Source of the DNA: Deinandra increscens subsp. villosa
Lineage: Eukaryota > Streptophyta > Magnoliopsida > Asterales > Asteraceae
NCBI GenBank assembly: GCA_039602395.1
Contig: JBCNJP010000012.1
Location: 24,680,396-24,744,395 of the forward strand
Reading direction: 5' to 3'
Length of the DNA: 64,000 nt
Positions 1-12,997 of this stretch are shown piece by piece. Made by a program: the position numbers and the translations under genes. How positions within the stretch are numbered: position 1 is the stretch's first letter; each line of letters starts with the position of its first letter. The notes beneath the pieces were generated by a model, which did not search any database, was not told the DNA's origin, and saw only the letters and a list, made by a program, of their open reading frames with translations.

Positions 1-1730
1 GGGACTTGGTTGACCAACCTAGTTCTTTTAGGTAAAAAGTGATTGTTTTGTTTCAAGTTTTCAACCTGAAGTGGAGTAGAATAACTTCCATTTGAACTAG
101 TAACAAATTCCGGTTGGTTAGATTTTCTGCCTTTTGAAAAGTTTTCTCTAAAGGTGAAATTTCCTCTTGAAGGGTTTCTTTTTCCTTGAGCTTCAAAATG
201 TTCAAACCCATCAGCAAAATGGACAGTTGGTCTCTGCTTTGGAGCAATGGCTGATCTGAGTTGATTTTTGTTGTCAGGTTGAACAGGAGTTCGAGCAGAA
301 AAGCGTTCCGCTTGAACTTCAGCCGGAAACTGATTTTGTTTTCCCAACTGTAAAACTACCATTTCTTTCATTTCCAATTAAAACTCTGTTGGGTTCAGAT
401 CCAAAATACTTCATTGTTTGACTCTTCACTAGAGAAGTTCTACCAGTGGGTTTCTTTGAAAGAGGTTTGATTTTAGGCAAAGGATTAAATTGACACATAG
501 CAGCTAAGTGTCCCTGTTCACCACATAACATGCATTCAGGAACTCTGGTTTCATAAAGCTCACTTTTCCTAGGGGACTCACTTTTGGTTACCTGACTTAT
601 AGGTAAGTTGGCCAAGTCTTTGAGTTTGACTTCCCTTGGGCTGTTCAGGTTGTTTACCTCCAACTTTTGAATCTTTTGGTTCATAAACAGTTGGGGGTGG
701 TACAACAATTGATGATTTTAAAATCCTTGATTGGTCATCTGATGCAGATGTGCTTGCATCAGTGACTTCAGGTTTCTTAGTTTCAATACGATTTTTCATT
801 GCTTAACTGAGATGAGATGTCATCAACAGTGAGACTAACTTTGCAGTCTGTTTTCAACGCTTCAATTTGTGCAATTGCAAGTGATTTGATACTCAATGGG
901 TGGTTCAACATTGTTGTAACCAACACCAGCTTTACCATACATCCCTCCCAACCACAACATTTTCAGCCTTTTTGTTTGCAGTTTGAAATTTATTACAAGT
1001 GAACAAAGCATCTTTCAGTTTGATTTCAAGAGTGTCAACCTCAACCTTAGCATCTTTGGTTTCTTTTCTTGAATTTTTAAGTTTAGACAGTAAATCATCA
1101 AGCTATGTTTCAAGATTTGAGTTGGTTTGTTTTAGCTATTCAAAATCTTTATTCAAATTTGCAATTTTAGCAATGTAAGATGACTCGGTTTTTTCTAAAA
1201 CATTCCTTAAACTCATTCAGATTTGAAACTTCATCAATTAGATTAGGGTTGTGATTTCTGTACTTTGCTACTTGTTCAATGCAAGGAGGGCTACATAAGT
1301 TTTCTAAGACCTTTTCAGGAATATGATTTACCTAATCTGAAGTGGAGTCTTGTTTGGCCATCAAAACATGATTAATTGGCTCAAACTCAGCTATGAAGTC
1401 TTCCCATTCTACATTCAGTTTGATTTGCTACAGAAGTAACAACATTTTGATGGTTTTGACTTCCGGTTGGTTTTGGTGGAGTAGGTTGCTGACTAGAACT
1501 ATGAGCAGAGTTGTTGTTTGAGTTTTTGTGGTTGTTTCCACCATGGTTCTTCATTTGGATTTGACCATGGTTCTGTCCTTATCTTCTTGGTTGTGGGCAC
1601 TCTCTTGCAAAGTGTCCAAGTTGGTGACAGTTGTAACATTTCACCTTGCTTTTGTCTAAACCAATGTGAGCACCTTTTGCTCCTTTGTAGTTCTTCTTGT
1701 TCTTTGTAAAATCTTTGGGCTCTAACAGAC
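1..1730 (-). pseudogene. Decayed Ty1/Copia gag with two CCHC zinc knuckles
   Basis: Read on the minus strand this is the C-terminal half of a Copia gag polyprotein, the RNA-binding part of a retroelement capsid. A first knuckle CYNCHQLGHFAREC lies near 1597-1638 and a second, CMLCGEQGHLAAMC, at 493-534; both keep the C-x2-C-x4-H-x4-C spacing. The lysine-rich stretch DKSKVK before the first knuckle also occurs in the gag at 52970-53010, so the two are related. Many stops and frame changes lie between the knuckles, so no long product is possible. The N-terminal domain would lie at higher coordinates and is lost in the scaffold gap. The family is clear; the exact lineage is not. Confidence 0.75.
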
Positions 1731-2230
1731 NNNNNNNNNNNNNNNNNNNNNNNNNNNNNNNNNNNNNNNNNNNNNNNNNNNNNNNNNNNNNNNNNNNNNN
1801 NNNNNNNNNNNNNNNNNNNNNNNNNNNNNNNNNNNNNNNNNNNNNNNNNNNNNNNNNNNNNNNNNNNNNNNNNNNNNNNNNNNNNNNNNNNNNNNNNNNN
1901 NNNNNNNNNNNNNNNNNNNNNNNNNNNNNNNNNNNNNNNNNNNNNNNNNNNNNNNNNNNNNNNNNNNNNNNNNNNNNNNNNNNNNNNNNNNNNNNNNNNN
2001 NNNNNNNNNNNNNNNNNNNNNNNNNNNNNNNNNNNNNNNNNNNNNNNNNNNNNNNNNNNNNNNNNNNNNNNNNNNNNNNNNNNNNNNNNNNNNNNNNNNN
2101 NNNNNNNNNNNNNNNNNNNNNNNNNNNNNNNNNNNNNNNNNNNNNNNNNNNNNNNNNNNNNNNNNNNNNNNNNNNNNNNNNNNNNNNNNNNNNNNNNNNN
2201 NNNNNNNNNNNNNNNNNNNNNNNNNNNNNN
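1731..2230. other. 500-N scaffold gap
   Basis: Exactly 500 unknown bases, identical in length to the gap at 53713, so this is a conventional scaffold join and not a measured distance. The minus-strand gag on its left does not continue on its right. Confidence 0.97.
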
Positions 2231-2317
2231 TTTCTAGTCAAAACAACGCTTTTTAATAGTTTCCTAAAACATTTTAATGTTTACACAAAATATTATTATT
2301 GTTTCAAGCCAACGTCT

Positions 2318-2356
2318 TGTATATATATATATATATATATATAATAGTTTACACAA

Positions 2357-2392
<36 letters not shown>
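2318..2392. repeat. (TA)n microsatellites, two blocks
   Basis: Two runs of alternating TA (about 2318-2343 and 2360-2392) separated by a short non-repetitive spacer. A third run lies at about 4020-4050. Confidence 0.9.
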
Positions 2393-2395
<3 letters not shown>

Positions 2396-2632
2396 CTCCT
2401 TTTTAGATAAACCCAAAGTTTTATATCAAAATATATACATGGATGTTTAAAAATTATATTTTTAATTTAAATTGACAAGTTAAACATGTTTTACAACTAA
2501 AAATAGGATTTACGAGGTTTAAACGTCTCAAGTGTATTTTTACGAGTTTAAGATATGACAAGGGAAACAATTGGTACAAGATCTAGTGTCTAATATATCA
2601 AAGCAACTCAAAAATAACAAAAAGAATATTAT

Positions 2633-2700
2633 GGAGGTCACTGGGTTCGAACCCGTGACCTCCGGTCCAACAGAAATCCATTTTGCCACCAGACCAGCGA
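2633..2700 (-). other. tRNA-like segment with B-box hairpin
   Basis: Arms GGAGGTCAC (2633-2641) and GTGACCTCC (2655-2663) pair perfectly around the palindrome GGGTTCGAACCC, which matches the pol III B box GGTTCGANNCC. On the minus strand an A-box-like TGGTCTGGTGGC (2685-2696) lies upstream at tRNA-like distance. A complete cloverleaf is not evident; it may be a tRNA-derived fragment within the LTR. Confidence 0.5.
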
Positions 2701-2804
2701 CACAGTTGTGTTAAAACCTCAGCCGAAAACTCTTTTGTTCTCAAACAGCGACCTAGGAAACCAGGACTGGGTTGCAGGAAATCAAACAGAAACAAAAAAC
2801 GCAA

Positions 2805-2870
2805 GGGCCGGGTTTCGAACCCTTGACGTCTCGCTACACAGTCCAGCGCCCAACCCATTGTGCCAGTTTG
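2805..2870 (-). other. Second tRNA-like A box/B box pair
   Basis: On the minus strand TGGCACAATGGG (2854-2865) resembles the tRNA A box, and GGTTCGAAACC (2811-2821) fits the B-box consensus. Spacing is close to that of a real tRNA gene. It repeats the arrangement at 2633-2700 about 170 bp away, in the same orientation. Confidence 0.5.
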
Positions 2871-4016
2871 GCGTTTGGGTTATATATGGAAACGAAACTA
2901 TATAACCCGAACCCGATTGACTTTATCTTCTTCACCCAATAACTCCAGTGATCGGAACACTAACTCCGGTCACCGGAAAACCGCAAAACGCAAATAAAAC
3001 TCATAAAAGTGTGCGACTAACATTAAGGAACTATTACCTCGAGTCGGAGATGAGAGATTGATACGTTTTGTACATCGAAACGAACCCGAAATCTAATCAC
3101 GAACTCGGAGCACGGTCACGAAACTCAAAACGGTTTGCTCCTGGTTGCTCCTCAGGGACTCAGGATCACAAGGATGTGTCGAATGAGGGTAAACAGTGGC
3201 TAGGCAGTGGTGGTTCAGTGGTGGTCTCAGTGAGTTTTGTTTCGTCGGAAAACAGGGAACAAGAGGAGAGCTTGCGACAGAGAGGGAGTGTGTGTTGAGG
3301 TTTGCCAATGATCAGTCATCTATATTATTGGGATCAAATAACCGATCCGAAATTGCAGAAGGGATTATGTCGGTTTAATTACGGGGCGATGATCGTGCGA
3401 CGGTTTTTGGATGTGGTATGAATGGGACATTAAATTGTCTTTAACTAAATGACAGAAACGGTCCCTGTAATTAATCCATAATAGGACTCAAGTTTGGACA
3501 ATTACAGGATGGGTCCTTGCAGATTTGACTAAATAGAATGAGTTTAGGAATTGACAAGAGTAATCCATCGAAGCTTAAGAGTGTTGACGGTTATCTAACG
3601 GAGTTAACAAGAAATGTTTCTAACCACGAATATACGAGGAATGTCAAAATATACAATTCGTATAACGTTTATAGGAAACATGAATCTCGTTTTACTAAAA
3701 TAAATCATGGAGATATAACTCCACAATCATCTATTTAAAATCACATAAAATCATAACTTTTATATTTAAATCACATAACTCTATGATTAAAAACTTGTAA
3801 TTAGAATCCTCAAATTACATAAAATCATAAATGTAATTAAATCATATTATATGCATATGTATTTAATTCCACATAAAATCATAGAATTAAATCTATAACT
3901 TATATATTTAAATCACATAAAGCCATAAATAATAGCTTGTAATTAAATCCTTAGGTTACATAAAATCATAAATATGATTGAGATCATATATACATATGTG
4001 TATGTATTACTTAAAA

Positions 4017-4053
<37 letters not shown>

Positions 4054-4310
4054 TATCACACAAAAGTAAAAGTTTAATTATTACATAAAATAACATAACG
4101 TCACATGAAATCATAATTTATGATTTATCATAAAAATCAAGAATATCAAACGTCTAGACTTAAGTGCATGCTCGTATATTGATGATTACACAAAACCCTA
4201 ATTGCTAAAGTCAACGCAGATAAGCACATAAATGTTCACACAACATTTAATACGTTTTACGTTCAGTTAATGTCAGAAAATGACCTGAAAAGTCGGATTG
4301 TCACAACTCT

Positions 4311-5380
4311 CGTTGTTAAAATTAGAAGATTATCATCATTGGGTTAAACTATTCAAAGCTTACATTGACACCACTGATGTTGATTTGTGGATTCCGTACA
4401 AGGATGGTTTTTAATATCCAATGGATGATGGTACTCCAAAGGCTCAAAAAGATATTGATGATGCAGGAAAGAAAGCCTATGGTATTTTTATGATGTCACT
4501 TCCAACTGAATTATTGCATCAATTTAAATCTTGCAAAACTTCAAAAACATTACAGGATACTTTGGCATCCAGATGTGAAGGAAATGAACAATATAAAAAG
4601 GGTAAAAAAAAGGTGTTGAACAAAGAGTTTGATAGCTTTCGACACTATCTTGATGAAAGCGTTAATGCTTTACTGTCTAGGTTTCACATTTGATGAGTGA
4701 AATGGGGGTAGTGAAGATCAAGAAGTCTGATAAGGAGTTAAAGGAAAAATTCTTGGAAACTTTGCCAAAAAAATATGAGAATTATGTTTTGCTTCTTACT
4801 CATGACAAAGAGTTTGAAAGTTTATCATTTCATGATTTGACAAGAAAGGTGCAAGCACGTGAACTTGAAATGTCTACAACAAACAAAGTTCTGGCTTTAG
4901 TTCAGAATCCTGATGTGTACTATGGTCAGAATTCAACAACGGTTAACGCTAGATCAAAGTCTGATTTTGGTTTAACACCAACAATAGCATTTCTTGCTGG
5001 TGATAGTTCCGGTAATTATGAATCTTCTGGTTATTCAAAAGGTTGTAGTTTCACTATTCCGAATCAAGTAAATCAAACTGCATTTCTTATCAAAACACTT
5101 GATGAACATGTGGCATTAATATCTGATTTGTTATCATATTATTATGGACTTCTGAATGGAGGTTTGCCAACTGATAATTTAATTGAAGAAGATTTTGATC
5201 AGATAGATCGGGATAATCTTGAACGGATGGATCTTAACTGACAACTTGCTATGTTGGCGCAAAGATGTAAAAGATTCAGGAAGAGAATCGGAGTTTCAAT
5301 TTTAAATCTAGATGGTAAAGTTAGGTTAGATAAATCGAGGTTAAATGCTTTAAATGTTGGCGCAAAGATGTAAAAGATTC
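4311..5380 (+). pseudogene. Ty1/Copia gag fragment (UBN2-type)
   Basis: This is the N-terminal half of a Copia gag. It opens with LLKLEDYHHW at about 4313 and contains LPTELLHQF, then RCEGNEQYKK and KVLNKEFDSF, which align position by position with the gag at 51960-52960. The frame is broken by stops near 4413 and 4690 and continues as KEKFLETLPKKYENYVLLL and HDLTRKVQARELEM. Near the 3' end a segment of about 30 bp (GGCGCAAAGATGTAAAAG) occurs twice, at about 5257 and 5358. No zinc knuckle or pol follows. Confidence 0.75.
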
Positions 5381-7059
5381 AGGAAGAGAACACGCGCATG
5401 CGTTGGATCATAATGTGGGTGAGGGAGAAACTAAGTTGCATTAAAAAAAATTAAATAAATAAACTGATGGCAGCAAGGCTAGATTTATAGTTATATCAAC
5501 AATAATTTAATGTACCACGTAGGTCACAAATATCAATATAACTGGTGTTATAACACATAAGTTCTAGGCGCACCCTAGAGAACTCACATTTACATAAATG
5601 TTTGGTCGAACTAACGTGCATATTAGTGTTTAAACGATTACATAAATCCTTTTCAAAATTCGTGTTAAACATACATGTTCAAACGGTTTCTAACACGCAC
5701 ATAAAACGTATTTAATTACTGTTAGATCCCATAAGGCTTTAATCAGAGTTGGTTCAGTTAATTTTAACAATTATAGTAATTGTACGAAGAATAAAATCAA
5801 CTGGAAGACAAGAACTCATAAAAAAGTTTTTTCTGTATATCTCATTGTAAAAAATGGTTATAAGAGTTTATGATTTGAATGTTTAAGAAAAACATAAATA
5901 TCATTTCACAAGAGTAAGAATTTAGATCTTTAATATGCTTGAGAGCTTTGTTATTGTTTGTCTTGATTTTCTCGTTGAGGAAGGCTTTCAATTTATAGCA
6001 GGTTCAAGGAATAATGTGGTTGAGATAAAATAAAATATTCAATTTATATTTTTTCAACCATATTGTTTTTAAATTTTAATTAGGGGATTCACCTAGAATA
6101 GAAAGTCTTTATCTTTTGTCTTTAGTCAATTTAACTCTCAGAGTCTTCTTGCCTTCTGTTAATCTCGAACTACTTTGAGATTCCTTTCTGAACACCGTAC
6201 CTACTTCCCATTAGAAGCATTATATTGAGTTCTGTGATTTGAGGTTTCACAAAGGAGTCACAGATCTCTGTGTTTTACTTCATAAAAATTCTGTGAAATG
6301 ACAGAGTTTGTTATCTAACAGATTTTTTTTTATTTATTTCTATGTTTTATCATTTTTATCTTTCTTCTAATACTTTTACTTAGCTATTACATTCGATTGT
6401 CCTAAGAATCTCCTGCCTAAGTGACTCTAAATAAATAAAAGATGGTTTTCGTTGGTCAATGGAAAATAAGATTAACATTTATGGTTGTTACTTAAGTTCC
6501 CTTGAAAAGTTATTTATTGTGGCTCTGAATTTCTGAGAGATTGAGATAATGCATTCTCAGTGTAGCTTTTTGTAGAATCTTCTTTGATCCATCAATTCTT
6601 CAATTTATCCTTCTATTTATTTGACCAGCTCTCGATGCATTAAATTGTGCTTATATGTATGATCAATTCTCAATGCGTTAAGCTGTCCATATTATACATA
6701 AGTTACTTCATTATTTATACATGTTGATCTGTGTGCAGATTAACTATTAAAACTATTGGCAAGTCCATATGTCCATCAAATAGGCATGGTCCAAATATAA
6801 ATCCTACTGTTACAAGGACTTCACATAATTTGTTTGAATTTGGATTCATTTGACAATGAATAAGAGTACAAATGTGAAATTTAGAGTTATGAACAGAGAA
6901 ATCTAAAGACTAGATTAATGCCTAGTCCGTTAGAAATGTACTACAAGTTGCATTGCTAAAAAAGGGATGTCCATGAGAATCATATTGAACATGTAAGAAT
7001 ATCCTTGCTAAAATCTTACTTATTTGGAATTTTATTTTAAGTTTTTTCCATATATATTA
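5381..7059. other. Unassigned AT-rich stretch
   Basis: I see no coding region, RNA gene or clear terminal repeat. A TGTTAGATCCC at about 5722 could be an LTR start, but no partner end, PBS or target duplication was found. Confidence 0.5.
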
Positions 7060-9222
7060 TGTTAGGAAAAAGTTATTCAACATAAAGAGGCGACCATAGG
7101 TAAGTTAAATTATGAAGGAACCACCTTTACAATGACGATAGAACATGACCTTGACAAATAAGCCATCAAAGTATTTTGTGGTAGGGGCAAAACAATACAA
7201 TGAAAATGGGAATTTAGTGTTGGTCCTGTAGTGAAGAAAAAATATTTGTGGATGGAACCGATGGTCAAATCATTTTTAACGTGATTCTAGTGAGATGAAG
7301 ATTTGAGAAATCAGGTTCGTGAACTCTAAGAGAAGCTAAAGCAAAGTAATGAAGGAAATGAAAAAGTATTAGATTACATGAGAAGAAAGGTTCCTAGGTT
7401 TGAGAACACAATATCATAAGTGAGTTCTGATACTAGTAGTTTAGATGGAGAACAAAGCGATGGTGACAACTATATCTAGTCATTATTTGAGAGGTTTATT
7501 TATTCTGTTTTATGCTAATACTATATTGAACTTTTGAATTCATCATGATATCATTTTGATTTGTTACTTCTTATTATGCTATTACTCTTTGAATATATTG
7601 ACATATTGGTGATGGAAGACATATTTTTAAATGATGGTAATGTTATTTAGTGGCTGCAATTTAATATATAAATTATAAATCAGTTATATAACAAATACAT
7701 TGGAAAGTGTTTTTTTAGTCGCAGAAATAATTTATTAAGAATTGTGAATGAGTGTGGGGACTGAATTTAGTTTTATTAGAGATTATTTTTCAGTTTGTAT
7801 GAGAAAATACATTTGTATTGAATCATCGTATTAGAGACTAAAAACCAGCCATTGAAGAAAAATTAATAGGGACTGGCTTTGGAGATTGATTTTCAGGCCC
7901 CAAATAAGTATACTGAGGACTGAATAATTTTTATCGAACATTGATAGTTAGTCTCTAAAAGCACATGTTATGGAATAAAGTATCATAATATGTGAGACTA
8001 AATTTAAGTACCTAAACTAACTATATGAAAGACTGAAATTGCATATTGTCAGAGACTGATTGTTAATCTTCAAAACATCTTATCAAAGACTGATTCGATG
8101 TGAAATCACAAACTTGAAAATGGTATGGGGACAGTATAAACACATTTATAGGACTAATTATCAGCCCCTAAAAGTATACAGTAGGGAATGAAATAACATG
8201 GCATCTGAGACTGATTAGCAGTCATTGACGAAATGTTTTAGGGACTGAAATGACATGCCTCGGGGCATGAACTAAAAACCGATTTTTATGCATTGAGGAC
8301 TAACCATTAGTCTCTGTTGGTGCCATACTATGGGGACTAATTTTTAGTTACAAACCCGATTATCTAGAACTGGGTATTAGTCATTGACTAGGGACCGCCA
8401 AATTCAGTCCCCGACAACCATTAGGTACTAATTTTGAAGTATCTGAGACTTATTTTTCAATCTCGGATAGGGGTGTGCAAACGGGTCAGACCCGCGAAAC
8501 CCGGGTAGAACCGACCCGGGACCGAGAACCGATTGAGATAAAAGTAAGAACCGGGAACCGTAACCGGTTTAGACTAACGGGTCGGGTTTTTAGCGGGTTT
8601 ATAAACGGTTCTAACGGTTCTTATATGGAACCGTTTTTAATCATTTTGGCTACCAGCCCACCATGACTCCATGAGCCCAAATGCAGCATTATTGTTACCA
8701 GCCCACCATGAGTATTATTTTTGGGCCAAATCGATTGAGTGATGGACTGATGGTGATGAAGTGATGATTCAAAAGAGATGGAGAGAGTCTTGCGTGACTT
8801 GCGTCTGATGCAAACTTGTTTAGAAATTAGAAGAGAAGATGAATAGATGGAAAGAGAATTACGTGGAGACTGGAGAGAGAATTATGGGAGGGAATTTGGA
8901 TTAGGCTCCCGTAAGCCCGTAACCCACTAACCCCCGTAAACCAATAACCCGTAATATTGGAAACTTAAAAAATAATTAATAGGTTCCTAAAATTTCTAGG
9001 TTTTGATAGTATATAGCGGGTAAACGGTTTTATGCAAACCCGTCGGGTCAGACCCGAGACCGACCCGGAACCGTATGCATGAAAATCTGAGAACCGTGAA
9101 CCGCCTTTGAATAAAAATCCGGGTTCGGTTTCCGGTTCTAATGGGTCGGTTCCACCGGGTAAGTCGGGTTTACCCGACTTATGCTCACCCCTAATCTCGG
9201 ATACCCTTCTTTCTTGTAGTAG
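7060..9222 (+). mobile_element. CACTA (En/Spm) transposon 3' end, decayed
   Basis: A degenerate coding tail at 7290-7480 reads RNQVREL, then KQSNEGNEKVLDYMRRKVPR and SSDTSSLDGEQSDGDNY, resembling the C-terminus of plant CACTA transposase-region proteins as I recall them. About 7735-8460 is a field of short subterminal repeats built on GGGACTGAA/TTCAGTCCC, also typical of CACTA ends. The right end TTTCTTGTAGTAG (about 9210-9222) is the reverse complement of a CACTACAAGAAA-type inverted terminus with one change. The other end was not found. A hAT element sits inside the repeat field. Confidence 0.6.
8468..9193. mobile_element. hAT-superfamily non-autonomous element, 726 bp
   Basis: The ends are TAGGGGTGTGCA and, inverted, TGCTCACCCCTA. 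The 8-bp sequence ATCTCGGA flanks it on both sides (8460-8467 and 9194-9201), the target-duplication length of hAT elements. The interior is rich in ACCCGG/CCGGGT motifs able to fold back, and encodes no transposase, so movement would have needed a transposase supplied in trans. It lies in the subterminal repeats of a CACTA element, so it inserted later. Confidence 0.88.
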
Positions 9223-10432
9223 AGGCTGAAAGACAGTTTTGCTTCTTTGATGTCCAGCACACTAATTTACCTCCTAACATCTAACAGCGTCCCGAGGTGC
9301 TTCTGTCAAATTTAGATATCTGAATACTCTCTTCACAACAATCATGTGTGACTCTATTGGACTGCATTGATATCTTTCCAAGAAATATGAGGAGAATATT
9401 ATGTCAAGTCTACTAACTGTGAGATACAGTAGTGAGCCTATCATACCTCTATATGTGTGTTCTTCCATATGTTTTCCATTTAGGTCAGCATCAAGTTTGA
9501 TGTTGGTGGCCATTGGTGTCTTATATTCAGTAGAGTTTGCCAATGAGTATTTCTCGAGGGGATATTGTTCATATTTTGACTGGTTTATAAAAATACCATT
9601 TGGGTTTTGTTTGACTTGAATTTCTAGAAGTAGTTTAGTTCTCCCATCGTACTCATTTCAAAATTTGTTTTCATTAGTTTTTGAAATTTTTTATAGAACT
9701 TTAAACATGTCGATCAAAAATGATGTCATCTATATAGATTTGAACAATGAGCAGTTGACCTTTTCTAGTTTTGAGGAACAAATTGGTGTCAATTGACCCT
9801 ATTATAAATCATGATGTTAGAATAAATTAAGAGAAAGTATCATACCATGCTCTTTGTGCATGTTTTAAGCCATACAGGGACTATTTGAGTTTGCAAACTT
9901 GGTCTGGTAATTTGTCATTTCAAATCCTGATGGTTGTTGGATCTACACTGCTCGGTCAATTTTACCATTTAAGAAGGCACATTGTACATCCATTTGATAA
10001 TATTGAAAACCTTTGTAAGCAGAGCTACAAAGATTCTTACTACTTCAAGTCTAGAAACTGGTGCAAAAGTATCGTCAGAGTCTAACACTTCTTGTTGACA
10101 GTATCCTTTAGCTACTAATCTAGCTTTATATCTATTTATTGTACCATCTTCATCAGTTTTGTTTCTAAATACTCATTTGGTTCCTATGAAAGTTTTATCT
10201 TTCGGTCTAGAAACCAATTCCCATACCTCATTTCTTATAATTTGTCCTAGCTCTTGTTGCATAGCTTGAACCCGGTGAGGATCAAGGAGGGCTTCTTGGT
10301 ATTTCTTGGGTTCTATCATGCTGGGGAATCTAGCATATAGACAGTGATTGGCAATAGATGCCCTTGTTGGGACACTTTTGTCCTGATCACCAATGATGAG
10401 ATTAAGTAGGTTATCTTTTATCGACTTTCACT
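9223..10432 (-). pseudogene. Ty1/Copia reverse transcriptase remnant
   Basis: Read on the minus strand from about 10430 down: integrase/RT linker (LDPHRVQAMQQELGQIIRNE), RT start (RYKARLVAKGYCQQE, then FAPVSRLEVVRIF), and the RT tail YRGMIGSLLYLTVSRLDIIF near 9400. These are signature segments of Copia RT. Frameshifts and stops interrupt it throughout and the YVDD region is damaged. It is truncated at 9223 next to the CACTA end and at 10432 by the Gypsy LTR. RNase H is absent. Confidence 0.8.
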
Positions 10433-10437
10433 AGAAA

Positions 10438-12994
10438 TGTTTAACATCTCGGTTCAACCGTTTGACAAACCCAACCCAATCGGAATTTTTAAGTTATTCT
10501 GATTTTCGGTTTAGCAATAACTAGACGGATTTCAGGTTTCACTAATTTATATTCTCAATTAATGATTTTGAGTGCTTCATAATCATTTTCCAAAACAAAA
10601 GACTCAATTTATTTGTTCTTAGAGTACTTGAGTTGTTAAAATACAAACTATGGAAGTTTCGGTTTTTCCCGCAAGTTCGGTATTAACCGGGAGTTCACAT
10701 ATTTGGGTCTAGTAGGTCAAACTGAGTATTTGACTAGTTCAATATTCCCAAGTCGCCTCATAGATCATCACGCTCAAAATTGAATCTCAAGACATTGGTG
10801 ATTAATCAACAGGTGATACGTACGTCAAATTGCATGAAAACGTGTTATGTGAATTTAGCTGTCTGATCATAATTCATTATGCAGCATGTTTATATTCTAT
10901 TTTTTTGGCTTGATTGTGGTTGACATGATGGAGGATGAAAATGGTGAAAAACCTAGAAAACCGTAGTAAAAAGGCCAAATAACAAAGAACCAAGCTTGAA
11001 ACGAAGCGACCGACCAAAGAAGGCCTCCCTGGGTGGCTCGTCTACCACGAGCCTACCCACAGGAACCTCCCATGGTCCGCAAAGGGTGTCTGACGAGCAA
11101 AACACATGTGTTCCTATTTAAACAATTTTAAACCCTTAAACCCTCATTTCTCCTATCCAAAACTAGCCCTAGCCGCCATTAGAGCTGTTGCATCACTCTA
11201 CAACATTCCTTTGAGGATTTTTAAGCAAAACAAGTGGATGTAGGCTCAAAACTCTAACCGTGTTCATCCCCCATTGTTCGGTAAGTGTTGTTTCATGTTT
11301 TGGTTGACTAGCATGTATCAAGATTTAATTTTTAAGTTAGATTTAGGTCTGTTCTAAGGCGTTCATGCCATGATATGTGTAGATCCATGACAGGGATGAA
11401 AAATATTTAATTTTTATATACATGAAAGTTGATGTATGATAGTGTTTATGTTAGGTTTTGCATGTTGATGTATAAAGATGGTATTTTGATGCATGAATCA
11501 TGATAAAATATTACCTTTGCATTAGATCTAGGTGCTAACAAAGTAAAGATGCTATCTTGTTGATGCATTTGTGTTAAATATTGTATTGTTGTAATCCATG
11601 CATGCATGTTTATGGATACAGGTGCTATCTTGATGAGCACATGCTTTGAAAATCAATAGATCTATGTAAGATCTTGCATACGTAGATGTTAAAGTATAAA
11701 TCTTGACGATGAAAGTTCAATAAAGTTGAAAGTTTTGTTTAGATCCATGCATGTAATGTAATAAATAAGTAATTCTTGTTATGATTAGTGGATAAGTATG
11801 TGTTAGGACGAATATTTTGTATAAAGTATGTTATCCATGTAATTTGAATGCTTAGTATGTGGATAAAATATGAATGTTTTGCGAAACTAGGTTGTTGTGT
11901 GCAAAATATATATGTTACCATGTATAAATATTCATGAAAATAATTATTATTCGTCGCATAATCGCATGTTATGATAAGTCAATGAGCATGCATTCACAAT
12001 GCTTAATAAAAAGTGATCGTTGCATTAATCTTGACTTGTTATGCATCAATTATATTAATATACGTGTAAATAATAATTATGTGCATAAATATTAATTATG
12101 TATGTGACCTGAGTATTCGTTGCATGGTTTAAGTCTGTTGTGCATTTGAATCATGCTAAATTCGTATGTTTATCACTAAAATGGAATCACCAATGTGTCA
12201 TCGAGTCCACTAGGTCAATCGTGTCATGTTGTTTCCTTAAATTTATCTGTCCTTCTCGTTCATTAAGGTAATCTTCAGGGCTAACCATCTCTTACTCTCG
12301 TAGTGTCATTCTCTCACACTCAGCACAAATACCAATTGAGTATTCATAACCCCTTTTTTCTTTAATGTTTTGGGGTCCAACATGTACACTATATCAATCT
12401 CAAATTCTTTACTCTTTACTCTAAACTACATGCAAAACCTATGATTGTTATGTGTGTTCTAATGTGTTAAACTTGTGTGGATTTTTGCGGTGGTTGGAAT
12501 CATTACTCATTACTCAGAAATATTTACTCTAAGCGTAATCATTAACACACTAAGCCAGGGTAACAATAATAGATCTACTGGTTTGATAACCCATCTGACT
12601 TGACCGGTAATTGGCATCAGGTGATTGGAAGCCTAATTGTCAAGGGTTTGATTACACTCTTATTATGTGCTTTATTTCATTACTCGTTTCTCGTAGTTTT
12701 GAAAACACACTTACCTATGTTTACTCACCAACTATTCGTAGTTGACCTTTATGTTGTACATATTGCAAGATATGCTGTTAGATGATGATGAACTTGTTGA
12801 TCACACTTAGGACGCATGTGGACTTAGTTGAGACCTGGAAAATAGATAATTATGATTGTTATTGTTGGATTATGATGTTATAAATCTTATTGAAATGGGG
12901 ATGATTAAGAATTATCACAACTCTAATTTAGTGTTGTGTGCATCTGGACAATCCTCGCTCCCCGACATTTTTCGCCGTCTGTTGGGGTGTGACA
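10438..12994 (+). mobile_element. Gypsy LTR-A (5' LTR of the outer element)
   Basis: It starts TGTTTAACATCTCGG and ends GGGGTGTGACA, followed three bases later by a tRNA-Met primer-binding site. Its sequence from 10637 onward is nearly identical to the LTR at 16024-18388 and more distantly matches 31372-33897 (LTR-C). I take A and C as the two LTRs of one old element split by E2. The five bases before it (AGAAA) could not be matched to a right-hand duplication because LTR-C is truncated. Confidence 0.8.
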
Positions 12995-12997
12995 GAT

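Larger units (their letters stand above)
2231..4305 (-). mobile_element. Ty3/Gypsy LTR, partial, minus orientation
   Basis: The right edge at 4305 reads, on the minus strand, TGTGACAATCCGAC, the kind of start seen in Gypsy LTRs of this window (compare the solo LTR starting TGTGACATCCG at 43843). Immediately to the right a Copia gag frame begins at 4313, as expected at an insertion boundary. The opposite LTR end (GGTGTGACA on the minus strand) is not found before the gap, so the element is incomplete. The interior is AT-rich with TA microsatellites and contains two tRNA-like segments. Whether this was a solo LTR or part of a full element cannot be decided. Confidence 0.55.

Noticed and set aside
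2633..2700. Functional tRNA gene
   Set aside because: A and B boxes are present but acceptor, D and anticodon arms do not pair into a full cloverleaf.
5722..6010. Possible Copia LTR starting TGTTAGATCCC
   Set aside because: No matching end, PBS, polypurine tract or target duplication could be found.
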